From NCBI GenBank assembly GCA_041739345.1, contig JBGSNZ010000031.1, positions 1 to 64,000 of the forward strand: a stretch of 64,000 bases of DNA, written 5' to 3'. Position 1 is the stretch's first letter; each line of letters opens with the position of its first letter. Positions 18,522 through 26,806 of the stretch are shown here, piece after piece. Made by a program: the position numbers and the translations under genes. This DNA is from DIGJ01 sp041739345. Its GTDB lineage: Bacteria > Bacillota > Clostridia > Lachnospirales > Lachnospiraceae. The notes under the pieces were generated by a model. It was not told the origin of the DNA and searched no databases. It was given only the letters and a program-made list of their open reading frames with translations.

Positions 18522-18568
18522 AAGTAGCTATCATAGCAGTTAAAAAACAGGCTCTGATAGCTACTTTT
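18522..18568 (+). terminator. Rho-independent terminator
   Basis: Twelve-base stem (18522-18533 with 18555-18566) with a 21-base loop, then T-rich sequence; ends the octapeptide-repeat gene. Confidence 0.75.
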
Positions 18569-18577
18569 ATAATATAG

Positions 18578-19125
18578 GAAAAGAAATTTGGCCAGTCTGA
18601 TATAAGTATTACTAGTTATTGCATTGTTAGCACCAATTGTATTACCATCTGTTCCTATGATGAACGGATTATCATAACTGTAGTTGGACCTGAATTTGAT
18701 GCTAAGGAAATTAGTATTGGCGTTAATGACCGTAGAGTTATTCCTATTATCTATTATAATAGCAAAGCAAAATATACGTATAATCATCGGATAAGAGTAT
18801 AATTAAGCTTGATAAGAGTATACAGCAATCGATAATTATAATGAAAAAGCTACATATTCAGCTGTTTCAGCTGATCCTTCCATAATTACATGTGGAACAA
18901 AGAAAGACTCTGATGGCGCATCGTACTATGCATTAACTGAAACTTTATGAAGATTATCTTGATGAAATAAATAAGTTACCTACAATAATATACTACCTTG
19001 ATGATGAAGAATCCGGATATCGTGAGCTTAAAAATATTTTTGAGTTAGAACCATACGATGCAACAACACCAGTTATATATGCATCAGGTGATATTAAAAT
19101 TGTTACAGTTGATAGTGAAGATTAA
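18578..19125 (+). pseudogene. Decayed protein-coding remnants
   Basis: Three fragments without start codons. 18578-18802 reads ...IIITVVGPEFDAKEISIGVN...RIRV then stop. 18816-18950 reads IDNYNEKATYSAVSADPSII...ALTETL then stop. 18943-19125, shifted one frame, continues YEDYLDEINKLPTI...DIKIVTVDSED then stop; the last two join smoothly across the frame change, so a frameshift within one former gene is the simplest reading. No promoter or ribosome binding site leads into them. Parent family not recognised. Confidence 0.6.
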
Positions 19126-19182
19126 GACTACTAGGATGAAATTTTTGAGAATAGCTTGTTTTAGTTAGATATAAGGTTGTTT

Positions 19183-19220
19183 AAAAGGGAAAAAGCTGAT
19201 AATGAGCTCTTTCCCTTTTT
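19183..19220. terminator. Bidirectional terminator
   Basis: AAAAGGGAAA pairs with TTTCCCTTTT around an inner AGCT-rich loop, with T runs on both strands; serves the minus-strand acyltransferase. Confidence 0.75.
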
Positions 19221-19259
19221 CTGTGGATTTATTTATAATTTTAATTCATTGATTTCAAA

Positions 19260-20291
19260 TTAATTCTTAGCATCAATCGGTGATGCTAACTTGGGTTTAA
19301 TAATATAATGGAGACCTTTTGCAATGATATCAGGCGAAAGCGCTATTGTTATTACAAATGCAATCGGTAAAATTAACCAATCTGGATGACTTGGATACAT
19401 CTTTTCTAATATAATCTTTCCTCCAAATCCATCAAAGAAAAAGAAGATTAAACAACGGTGTATCGCATAAATAGAAATTGAATTCCTACCGCATATTGTG
19501 AAAGGAGTTTTCTTTTTCGGCGTGATTGCAATCAGCAAGAAAATCAGTACAAAAACAGCGCCATAGTATAAAAGTCTTAATAATGCACTGTATTCGGTGC
19601 TTATCTCTAATGCGCTGTAGGAATGCCTTCCTGTTAATAGTGGGCGTAGATTATACAATACATCAATTTTTATAACAAGTAGGGCCAAGACTCCAAAGCT
19701 TATCCATCCAATTATTTTTAAATAAGTCTTATCAAGCTTCTCGATTAAATCTTTTGGTTTGATATAATACCCTGCTAAAAAGAATGGATAGAATACTAGA
19801 ATTCTTGATAATACTAAAAAATCTTTAAACCAAGGATCAAAACCAACTAAGCATCCAAGGATAATCACAATCGTCATAGCGTACTTTTTATCTAATTTCT
19901 TTACTAGCATCGTGATAAAACAAAAAGCAAATAATGCAAAAGCATACCAAGCACTACCATCCTCTTTCAATAAATTAAAGGTCCCGGCTTCTCCGTTTAT
20001 GATTGCTTTTGTTACAAAAAGAATGATTTTAATGACGTAAAAAAGGATTAAATAGGAGAAAATATTTGCATATCTTTTCTGATCAATATTTTTCTTGCTA
20101 AACAATCCTGAGATAAATAAAAAGGCTGGCATATGAAAAATATAGATAAAGAGAAATACTCTTCTCATATCAATTGAATTATCAGTATAATATCCTGCCA
20201 TATGTCCAATTACGATTGTAAAAATAAGAAGAGCCTTTAGGTTGTCCCACTTTTCTATTCGCTTAGTTTCTATAGGTGCTTTAAATTCCAT
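19260..20291 (-). CDS. Acyltransferase family 3 membrane protein
   Basis: 343 residues with about ten hydrophobic helices. The N terminus WDNLKALLIFTIVIGHM contains the family's catalytic-type His within the first membrane segment, and FHMPAFLFISG is the characteristic second helix. Members O-acetylate or otherwise acylate surface sugars, peptidoglycan or lipids using a cytoplasmic acyl donor. No adjacent polysaccharide genes, so the acceptor cannot be guessed. Monocistronic by context. Confidence 0.85.
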   Translation of the reverse strand: MEFKAPIETKRIEKWDNLKALLIFTIVIGHMAGYYTDNSIDMRRVFLFIYIFHMPAFLFISGLFSKKNIDQKRYANIFSYLILFYVIKIILFVTKAIINGEAGTFNLLKEDGSAWYAFALFAFCFITMLVKKLDKKYAMTIVIILGCLVGFDPWFKDFLVLSRILVFYPFFLAGYYIKPKDLIEKLDKTYLKIIGWISFGVLALLVIKIDVLYNLRPLLTGRHSYSALEISTEYSALLRLLYYGAVFVLIFLLIAITPKKKTPFTICGRNSISIYAIHRCLIFFFFDGFGGKIILEKMYPSHPDWLILPIAFVITIALSPDIIAKGLHYIIKPKLASPIDAKN

Positions 20292-20476
20292 GTTTTTCTT
20301 TTCCTCATTTCAAATTTCTTCTATTATATATATTATATGGAATGTTCTAGGATTTCAAGCATGTTTAAAATGGTACATAAAAAAATACTTCTTATTCTTT
20401 CTGTGGTATTCTTTCTATAAAAGTCTTGACCCTAACAATGTGTCATAGTGTAATATAAAAATAGAGTTTGAATATA

Positions 20477-20508
20477 TTGACAAAAACTCATAGCCGGCTG
20501 AGTATCAG
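20477..20508 (+). promoter_or_regulatory. MerR-type promoter and operator
   Basis: TTGACA at 20477-20482 is followed after an unusually long spacer (20 bases) by TATCAG at 20503-20508. Between them ACTCA...TGAGT (20486-20503) with an inner GCCGGC forms a dyad. Long spacer plus dyad is the arrangement MerR proteins untwist, so the downstream gene is probably autoregulated. Confidence 0.6.
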
Positions 20509-20549
20509 ACTGTATTGATAGCTCTAAAATCAAAGAGGGAGGTGCAGCA

Positions 20550-21704
20550 ATGAAAACGATAAAGCAATTTTCGGATTTGACAGGAATAAGTGTGCGTATG
20601 CTACATTACTATGATAAAATCGGATTGTTAAAACCAAGTAAATACACAGATGCAGGTTATAGACTTTATGACGATGAAGCTCTTGAAATCTTGCAGCAGA
20701 TTCTGTTTTTTAAAGAATTTGATTTACCATTGAAAGAAATTAAAAAAATCATGGCAAGTCCCACTTTTGATAAAATACAAGCACTAGAAAGTCATAAAAA
20801 GTTAATTATTTTAAAACGCAATCGATTGAATGATTTAATAGAGCTTATAAATAAAACATTAAAGGGAGAAAACATAATGAGTTTCAAAGTATTTGATATG
20901 AGTGAATATTTCAATGCATTAGAAGAATATAAAAATGAACGTGAAGATGAGGTGATTAAGTATTACGGTAGTGTAGATAAATATAATGAACTTATTGAAA
21001 GGTGTAGATCGAAGGAAGATGAAATTGCTAAAATGGCAATAAAAAAATATGGAAGTATTGAAAAATATGTGAAAGCAATGAAGCAAAATTTTAATAGTAA
21101 TCTGTTAACTACAGCACAACAATATGATGAGTTTAGAAAAGATTGCTTGGAAGATAAGCATCCTAAATTAAAAGAATTATATATAAACCTTGTATCTGAC
21201 CTAAGTAAAGATACTTCGTCGAAGGAAGTTCAACAAATCATTAAAGAAATAACAGATGTAGCTAAAAAAGACTATGAAATTTTTAGAACTGATACAGGAG
21301 ATGATCATTGGTACTATATGGGACAAACTTATTTATTAGTTCCTGACTGGATAAAAGAAGTTGATAAGAAATATGGTGATGGTGTCTCTAAATTCATTGG
21401 AGAAGCCCTAAAATATTATTTGAAAGATAAGCAGCCGAAATCGATAATGCTATATGAAAAGCTAGTATCTGATTTAAGCAAAGATCCTTATTCAAAGGAG
21501 ATTCAAGAAATTGTTGAAGAAATGGCAAGTGAGAGCAAAAAACAGAATGAAGCTTTGAAAATAGACGAGGGAGAAAATCATTGGGGTTATATGGCAGAGC
21601 TTTATTTATCAGATTCTAATTGGATAAAAGTAGCGGATAAGAAATATGGAAATGGTGCATCTGTATTTATCGGTGAGGCATTAAAATTTTATTCTGAAAA
21701 ATGA
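20550..21704 (+). CDS. MerR regulator with duplicated TipAS-like domain
   Basis: 384 residues. Residues 1-70 are a MerR winged helix (SVRMLHYYDKIGLLKPS, AGYRLYDD). A coiled region leads to a TipAS-type drug-binding domain (from about residue 115) that begins with the usual Y.G....Y. helices. Its C-terminal part is repeated: residues 207-295 and 297-384 align along their length (LVSDLSKD, HW.YM, W IK.VDKKYG.G, FIGEALK.Y). TipAS proteins normally carry one copy. RBS GGAGG. The ligand is likely a small antibiotic-like molecule, by family analogy only; the regulated gene besides itself is not evident. Confidence 0.85.
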   Translation: MKTIKQFSDLTGISVRMLHYYDKIGLLKPSKYTDAGYRLYDDEALEILQQILFFKEFDLPLKEIKKIMASPTFDKIQALESHKKLIILKRNRLNDLIELINKTLKGENIMSFKVFDMSEYFNALEEYKNEREDEVIKYYGSVDKYNELIERCRSKEDEIAKMAIKKYGSIEKYVKAMKQNFNSNLLTTAQQYDEFRKDCLEDKHPKLKELYINLVSDLSKDTSSKEVQQIIKEITDVAKKDYEIFRTDTGDDHWYYMGQTYLLVPDWIKEVDKKYGDGVSKFIGEALKYYLKDKQPKSIMLYEKLVSDLSKDPYSKEIQEIVEEMASESKKQNEALKIDEGENHWGYMAELYLSDSNWIKVADKKYGNGASVFIGEALKFYSEK

Positions 21705-21843
21705 GTGGAATGGCGCACCAATCCCTATGCGATACAGCGACAGTCTACCTGACTGCTTTGTTTAAAATGCATATGAAAATGGTAACACGTTATTCCTGCA
21801 CTCTTGTGGAAACACATAGCCGACTGGAAGTCATAAATTGAGT

Positions 21844-21889
21844 AAAAAATAGTTCTGAGTTTAGTTATTAAACTCAGAACTATTTTTTT
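21844..21889 (+). terminator. Rho-independent terminator
   Basis: Twenty-base nearly perfect stem with a five-base loop and a seven-T tail. The 21705-22012 gap otherwise holds only the clpB promoter; a partial copy of the MerR operator core (CATAGCCGACTG) is seen at 21825-21836. Confidence 0.9.
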
Positions 21890-21947
21890 GCAAGATAAGT
21901 AAGTGTATTGCAGTTATAAATAAATAAAAAGGTTAGAAATAAAAATA

Positions 21948-21976
21948 TTGACATCAATAATTATAGATGTTATATT
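21948..21976 (+). promoter_or_regulatory. clpB promoter with internal dyad
   Basis: TTGACA (21948-21953), 17-base spacer, TATATT (21971-21976). ACATC...GATGT (21951-21970) forms a dyad filling the spacer, a likely repressor site. It matches neither CIRCE nor the CtsR heptad repeat. Confidence 0.75.
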
Positions 21977-22012
21977 TGATGTAGAACAAGTGTAAATAAA
22001 GGAGGAGATTCT

Positions 22013-24598
22013 ATGAATATTAATAAGTTTACCCAAAAATCGTTACAAGCAGTGAATGACTGCGAAAAAATTGCGTATGACTATGGACATCAGGAAATCG
22101 AACAAGAACATTTACTTTTTAGTCTCCTTACCATAGAAGATAGTTTGATAAAGAAGTTAATCGTGAAAATGGAAATTGATCCCGATGTATTATTTGCACA
22201 GGTACAAGGGCTTTTAAATAAGAGACCAAAGGTATCTGGAGGGCAGATTTACATTGGAAATGCGCTTAATAAGGTGCTTATATATGCAGAAGATGAAGCA
22301 AAGGGGATGGGTGATGAATATGTATCCGTGGAGCATTTATTCCTTAGTATGATGAAGGAACCTAATAGGGAAATCAAAGAGCTTTTCAAGGATTTTCGAA
22401 TTACGAGAGAACGATTTTTACAGGCACTCTCTACGGTTAGAGGAAATCAAAAGGTAACGAGTGACAACCCCGAGGCTACGTATGATACGTTAGAAAAGTA
22501 TGGATATGATTTAGTAGAGCGTGCAAGAGATCAAAAGTTAGACCCAGTCATTGGGCGTGATGCTGAAATTCGTAATGTGGTCCGTATTTTATCCAGAAAA
22601 TCAAAAAATAATCCAGTGCTAATCGGAGAACCAGGTGTTGGAAAAACAGCTGTTGTAGAGGGACTCGCACAACGTATTGTTCGTGGTGATGTGCCAGAAG
22701 GCTTAAAGAATAAAAAGCTGTTTGCGCTTGATATGAGTTCCTTGGTTGCCGGAGCAAAATACCGTGGTGAATTTGAGGAGCGTTTGAAAGCAGTACTGGA
22801 TGAAGTTCGAAAAAGTGAAGGTCAGATTATCTTATTTATCGATGAGCTTCACACCATAGTAGGTGCTGGAAAGACGGAAGGTTCCATGGATGCAGGAAAT
22901 ATGTTGAAACCGATGCTTGCCAGAGGCGAGCTTCACTGTATCGGAGCGACAACATTAAATGAATATCGTATGTATATTGAAAAAGATGCTGCATTGGAAC
23001 GTCGTTTCCAGCCTGTTTTGGTAGATGAACCAACCGTAGAGGATACAATCTCCATTCTTCGTGGACTTAAGGATCGCTATGAGGTATTTCATGGGGTTAA
23101 AATTACAGATGGAGCACTTGTAACCGCAGCTACATTATCGGACCGTTATATTTCAGACCGATTCCTACCAGATAAAGCCATTGACTTAGTGGATGAGGCG
23201 TGTGCCTTGATTAAGACGGAGCTTGATTCGATGCCGACGGAACTTGACGATTTGAAACGTAGAATCATGCAAATTGAAATCGAAGAAGCAGCACTTAAGA
23301 AGGAGACAGATCATTTAAGTCAGGAGCGTCTTATAAATCTTCAAAAGGAATTGGCAGAATTAAGAGAGCAGTTTGCCGGGGCAAAAGCAAAATGGGATAA
23401 CGAAAAAGCATCGGTGGAACGTGTCCAAAAGATAAAGGAAGAGATAGAGACTCTAAACAATGAAATTGAGCTTGCACAGCGAAACTATGATTTAAATAAA
23501 GCGGCTGAACTTCAGTATGGTAAACTTCCAGAACTTTTGAAGAGGTTAGAAGTAGAAGAAGAAAAAGTGAAGAGTCAGGAACATGAATTGGTGCATGAAA
23601 GTGTTTCGGAGGAAGAAATTGCAAAAATTATCTCTCGTTGGACAGGGATTCCAGTTTTAAAGCTTACGGAAAGCGAACGTGCAAAGACCCTACACCTAGA
23701 TGACGAGCTTCATAAACGTGTGGTAGGACAGGATGAAGGGGTAACAAAGGTAACAGAAGCAATTCTTCGCTCAAAGGCTGGTATCAAAGATCCAACCAAA
23801 CCGATTGGTTCCTTCCTTTTCCTTGGACCTACTGGTGTTGGTAAGACGGAGCTTGCAAAAAGTCTTGCAGCTACGTTGTTTGACAACGAGCAGAACATGG
23901 TTCGTATTGATATGAGTGAGTACATGGAAAAATTCTCGGTTTCCCGTTTGATTGGAGCGCCTCCGGGATATGTTGGATATGAAGAAGGTGGACAGTTAAC
24001 GGAAGCCGTACGAAGAAAACCATATTCCGTTGTTTTATTTGATGAGATCGAAAAAGCGCATCCAGATGTATTCAATGTATTACTTCAGGTGCTGGACGAT
24101 GGACGAATCACAGATTCACAAGGACGTTTAGTTGACTTTAAGAATACGATTTTAATAATGACCTCCAATATTGGATCTGCAAATCTTTTAGAGGGAATTG
24201 ATGCAGTAGGCAATATCAAAGAAGACGCCGAAAGAGAGGTTATGGAGGAATTAAGGGGTTACTTTAGACCAGAATTTTTGAACCGCTTGGATGAAATTAT
24301 TTTATTTAAACCGTTGTCAAAAGATAATATCGGTGGCATCATCAAGCTCTTAATTGAAGATCTTAACCGACGAATCAAAGACAAAGAGTTAAGTCTTGAG
24401 CTTAGCAAAGACGCCGAGGAATATATCATTTCCGAAGCTTATGATCCACTATATGGTGCAAGACCTCTGAAACGTTATCTTCAAAAGAATGTGGAAACAC
24501 TGACGGCAAAACTAATCTTGGAAGACAAGGTTAATGCAGGAGATACCATTGAGATTGTGCTAATTGATGGTAAGTTGATAGGAATAGTAAAAGAATAA
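22013..24598 (+). CDS. clpB: ClpB ATP-dependent disaggregase
   Basis: 861 residues, the full ClpB length. Order of parts: N-terminal double Clp-N repeat (residues 1-145), first AAA+ module with GEPGVGKTAVVEG near residue 206, the long coiled-coil middle domain (about 410-525) that separates ClpB from ClpA/ClpC, second AAA+ module with GPTGVGKTELAK near residue 605 and the sensor-2 region GARPLKRYLQ near the C terminus. No ClpP-binding loop is expected. It works with DnaK to resolubilise aggregates. RBS AAAGGAGGAG; single-gene transcript between two terminators. Confidence 0.97.
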   Translation: MNINKFTQKSLQAVNDCEKIAYDYGHQEIEQEHLLFSLLTIEDSLIKKLIVKMEIDPDVLFAQVQGLLNKRPKVSGGQIYIGNALNKVLIYAEDEAKGMGDEYVSVEHLFLSMMKEPNREIKELFKDFRITRERFLQALSTVRGNQKVTSDNPEATYDTLEKYGYDLVERARDQKLDPVIGRDAEIRNVVRILSRKSKNNPVLIGEPGVGKTAVVEGLAQRIVRGDVPEGLKNKKLFALDMSSLVAGAKYRGEFEERLKAVLDEVRKSEGQIILFIDELHTIVGAGKTEGSMDAGNMLKPMLARGELHCIGATTLNEYRMYIEKDAALERRFQPVLVDEPTVEDTISILRGLKDRYEVFHGVKITDGALVTAATLSDRYISDRFLPDKAIDLVDEACALIKTELDSMPTELDDLKRRIMQIEIEEAALKKETDHLSQERLINLQKELAELREQFAGAKAKWDNEKASVERVQKIKEEIETLNNEIELAQRNYDLNKAAELQYGKLPELLKRLEVEEEKVKSQEHELVHESVSEEEIAKIISRWTGIPVLKLTESERAKTLHLDDELHKRVVGQDEGVTKVTEAILRSKAGIKDPTKPIGSFLFLGPTGVGKTELAKSLAATLFDNEQNMVRIDMSEYMEKFSVSRLIGAPPGYVGYEEGGQLTEAVRRKPYSVVLFDEIEKAHPDVFNVLLQVLDDGRITDSQGRLVDFKNTILIMTSNIGSANLLEGIDAVGNIKEDAEREVMEELRGYFRPEFLNRLDEIILFKPLSKDNIGGIIKLLIEDLNRRIKDKELSLELSKDAEEYIISEAYDPLYGARPLKRYLQKNVETLTAKLILEDKVNAGDTIEIVLIDGKLIGIVKE

Positions 24599-24620
24599 TA
24601 ATATATAAGAAGATATAATA

Positions 24621-24675
24621 AACAGGGGCTGTTGCAAAATGACTGATTTTCGGTCATTGAGCAGCAGCCCTGTTC
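24621..24675 (+). terminator. clpB terminator
   Basis: CAGGGGCTGTTGC pairs with GCAGCAGCCCTG with an inner AATGAC/GTCATT stem, then TTCTTCCTT. Confidence 0.7.
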
Positions 24676-24719
24676 TTCCTTATGTTTAATGGAAATATAT
24701 TGAATCTGATTTTGTTGTT

Positions 24720-25004
24720 ATGCGCACTTTTATAAAGAGCGATCCTTTCTCTCTTTTTGTCCTGTATTCAAAAAAGGAACTTACTTTCAAACAGATGCTA
24801 TTTCGAAGAATACTTCATTTTGTTTTATTGGAAATGTCTCAGTTGACAATTGGTTATTTATTGGCTGCTATGAATAGCGTTATTATGATAATGTTATTTT
24901 TATCGGTATTTTCTGTCTATCTGTTTACAATGGTGATTGGTTGGATTATTGATAGTAAAACGGCGGTTGATATTAACAGAGGATTAAAAAGAATTCAAGA
25001 CTGA
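24720..25004 (+). pseudogene. DUF3021-like membrane protein, probably N-truncated
   Basis: 94 residues with two membrane segments (about 46-66 and 68-85). The end HFVLLEMSQLTIGYLL...VYLFTMVIGWIIDSKTA..INRGLKRIQ is the C-terminal half of DUF3021 proteins, which are normally about 135-150 residues with four segments. No ribosome binding site precedes the ATG, it begins just after the clpB terminator, and the usual LytTR-regulator neighbour is absent, so this looks like a relic rather than a working gene. Confidence 0.55.
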
Positions 25005-25023
25005 CAAAATACCGCCCCTAAAA

Positions 25024-25374
25024 TCAGATAAATTTAGGAATCAGATAAAAGTTTATCGATATGATACAGAGTACGATTGACACTGCAATCCAAAATAAAT
25101 ACTCCGTTCGATCCTCCTCTTTATAATGTCTTATAAAAAAGTATAGAAGGATTGCATAGCTTATTAGAGCATAGAGGATAACAAATGAACTACCCGCGAT
25201 AACATCTATTTTCTGGTCCTTTGATAAATTGGGATACCATTTTATAAATCGATATCCACTAAAAATTCCATTTAATAATAAACTAGGTAAAAGAATTAAT
25301 CCATTAAAAATCTTTTTAAATCTCGATCTCTTTATTTCAAATGTAAACTTTATTTTATCTTCACTATACATCAT
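25024..25374 (-). CDS. Small membrane protein, family unknown
   Basis: 116 residues. Charged N terminus (KIKFTFEIKRSRFKK) followed by three predicted membrane segments near residues 25-43, 57-76 and 92-113. RBS AGGAGG directly upstream on the minus strand. It lies 30 bases downstream of the 84-residue gene on the same strand and may share its transcript. No motif recognised; real-gene call rests on length, ribosome binding site and hydrophobicity pattern. Confidence 0.65.
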   Translation of the reverse strand: MMYSEDKIKFTFEIKRSRFKKIFNGLILLPSLLLNGIFSGYRFIKWYPNLSKDQKIDVIAGSSFVILYALISYAILLYFFIRHYKEEDRTEYLFWIAVSIVLCIISINFYLIPKFI

Positions 25375-25404
25375 ATAATCCTCCTAAATGAAGTTTCCCC
25401 AATA

Positions 25405-25659
25405 TTAAATTTTAATTACAAATTTTGCCTTTTCATAGTCCTGTTTATGCACATAAAATATAAATTGATAAGTTACTTCCAGGTTTTGACCTAGTGTTCC
25501 AGTTCTTAGACGAGTGCCACCATAAAGTAATGGGCTATTTCTATTTATTATTTTATAAGTATAATTTATATTATGTTGTTCTAGCGATGCTCTTACCTCT
25601 ATTTGTCGTTTACAAGAAAAAGTAGTTAGTAGTTCTTTTCTATTAAAAAGTGTAATCAT
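25405..25659 (-). CDS. DUF2007-like small protein
   Basis: 84 residues. The pattern of an N-terminal strand, a short helix (VRASLEQHNINY), a YKI strand and a C-terminal FYVHKQDYEKAKFVI helix resembles the ferredoxin-like DUF2007 group of putative signal-transducing proteins. No signal peptide. RBS AAGGAAA. Neighbouring gene downstream encodes a membrane protein. Function unknown; family assignment tentative. Confidence 0.6.
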   Translation of the reverse strand: MITLFNRKELLTTFSCKRQIEVRASLEQHNINYTYKIINRNSPLLYGGTRLRTGTLGQNLEVTYQFIFYVHKQDYEKAKFVIKI

Positions 25660-25788
25660 TTTTAAATATTTCCTTTCAAGTCAGATATATTTTCGGGATT
25701 GATTTCTTTTATATTAGCATAGTTTTATTGCTAAAAACCATATCCGTCTTGAACGTTGATAAATCGGTCATAAACGTTTAAAATAAAA

Positions 25789-25814
25789 AAGGCAACCATG
25801 TTTCAGGTTGCCTT
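25789..25814 (-). terminator. Hairpin, T run on minus strand
   Basis: Nine-base perfect stem AAGGCAACC/GGTTGCCTT; on the minus strand it is followed by TTTTTTATTTT. On the plus strand it stands just before a very purine-rich ribosome binding site. Confidence 0.65.
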
Positions 25815-25836
25815 AAAGGGGGAGAGGGAAATTCTT

Positions 25837-25866
25837 ATGAAAAAGAATAAGTTTTATAACTTGTAA
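25837..25866 (+). CDS. Possible nine-codon minigene or leader peptide
   Basis: ATG AAA AAG AAT AAG TTT TAT AAC TTG TAA (MKKNKFYNL), eight bases after an exceptionally strong GGGGGAGAGGG. No longer frame follows and the nearest plus-strand gene is far away. It may be a leader peptide, the start of a lost gene, or chance. The rest of the 25660-26039 gap shows only the two hairpins listed. Confidence 0.3.
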   Translation: MKKNKFYNL

Positions 25867-25990
25867 TTAGTATAACCAATAAATGTGTAGAAATCGTGTT
25901 TTCAGAGTGAACATTTTGTTAATAAAATATGACTATTTAATATTTTAAAGAATCAAAGTTGTTTTATTAACAAATAGTAACTTCTTAAAT

Positions 25991-26024
25991 AAAAAAATGC
26001 CTTGAAAAAATCAAGGCATTTTTA
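25991..26024. terminator. Bidirectional terminator
   Basis: AAAAATGCCTTGA pairs with TCAAGGCATTTTT; T runs on both strands. Ends the minus-strand genes beginning at 26772. Confidence 0.85.
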
Positions 26025-26039
26025 TTTCATATTATTTAA

Positions 26040-26309
26040 TTAGTAAACACCACTTAATGCTGTCGCAAATAATGCTGCAATAGAAGCTGAGAAAATGAAA
26101 CCTATTACGGCACCAATAACCATAAGTATTAAAGCTGCGCGACAATAATTTTTTCTGCTTACGTTACCGCTACCAAATCCCCAGACAAATAACATTACAA
26201 TGTTTAAGCATGGAATCATTAAAACAATCAGAGTGATTAACCATTCACCTAATGTCAATGGAGTCTCTAACTGAGTTCCGTTTGGTTGTTGAAATTCATT
26301 GTTTTCCAA
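26040..26309 (-). CDS. Small two-segment membrane protein
   Basis: 89 residues: a polar N terminus rich in Asn, Gln and Thr, then two membrane segments (about 25-45 and 60-84) joined by a short basic loop with the motif GSGNVSRKNYCRA. This resembles the small TM2/CD225-like proteins that often sit beside DUF2752 genes, as here. RBS AGGAGG. Probably cotranscribed with the upstream DUF2752 gene (40-base gap). Function unknown. Confidence 0.75.
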   Translation of the reverse strand: MENNEFQQPNGTQLETPLTLGEWLITLIVLMIPCLNIVMLFVWGFGSGNVSRKNYCRAALILMVIGAVIGFIFSASIAALFATALSGVY

Positions 26310-26349
26310 AATATTTTCCTCCTATTAATATGCTATTATTTGTATTGTT

Positions 26350-26772
26350 CTATTTTATATAAGATAAAATATGTTTTAATATTATATTATCCGGTTTATA
26401 GAGCATAGGTTCCATATTTGGAAAATATACTTTCATTCGATAAATATAATAAGCAATAAAAATAATTAGACAAATTATAACATAAGACTTTATAAAAAGA
26501 CAATAATTATTTAATAATTTTTTAATAATCGGATATAAAATGAAACCAAGTATTACCAATATTAATAAAGGGTGCATATGAAAGGATTCCAAAAAATGGC
26601 CGGTAATCATTAATTGAGAGGCTCGTGTAATGCCACATGCAGGGCAAGGAATTCCAAATAAAATCACACTGAAACAAACGGAACCAAAAATGAGATTCAA
26701 GATTGTCATTGCGATTAAGCTAAGCAAAATACCGAGCCAATATTTTTTTATTAAATTGATTAAATCACTCAA
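26350..26772 (-). CDS. DUF2752 membrane protein
   Basis: 140 residues, three to four membrane segments. The family signature is clear: GIPCPACGITRA near residues 40-51 (paired cysteines), then a Gly and S.HMHPL. RBS AGAGAG region upstream on the minus strand. DUF2752 is uncharacterised; the CPxCG motif could bind a metal or form a disulfide. Its pairing with the small two-segment protein downstream suggests a joint envelope role. Confidence 0.85.
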   Translation of the reverse strand: MSDLINLIKKYWLGILLSLIAMTILNLIFGSVCFSVILFGIPCPACGITRASQLMITGHFLESFHMHPLLILVILGFILYPIIKKLLNNYCLFIKSYVIICLIIFIAYYIYRMKVYFPNMEPMLYKPDNIILKHILSYIK

Positions 26773-26806
26773 AAAATCACTTCACTCTCTCTTTTGAAAA
26801 AAGATA

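Noticed and set aside
21890..22012. CIRCE or CtsR site at clpB
   Set aside because: Neither TTAGCACTC-N9-GAGTGCTAA nor the GGTCAAA heptad repeat is present.
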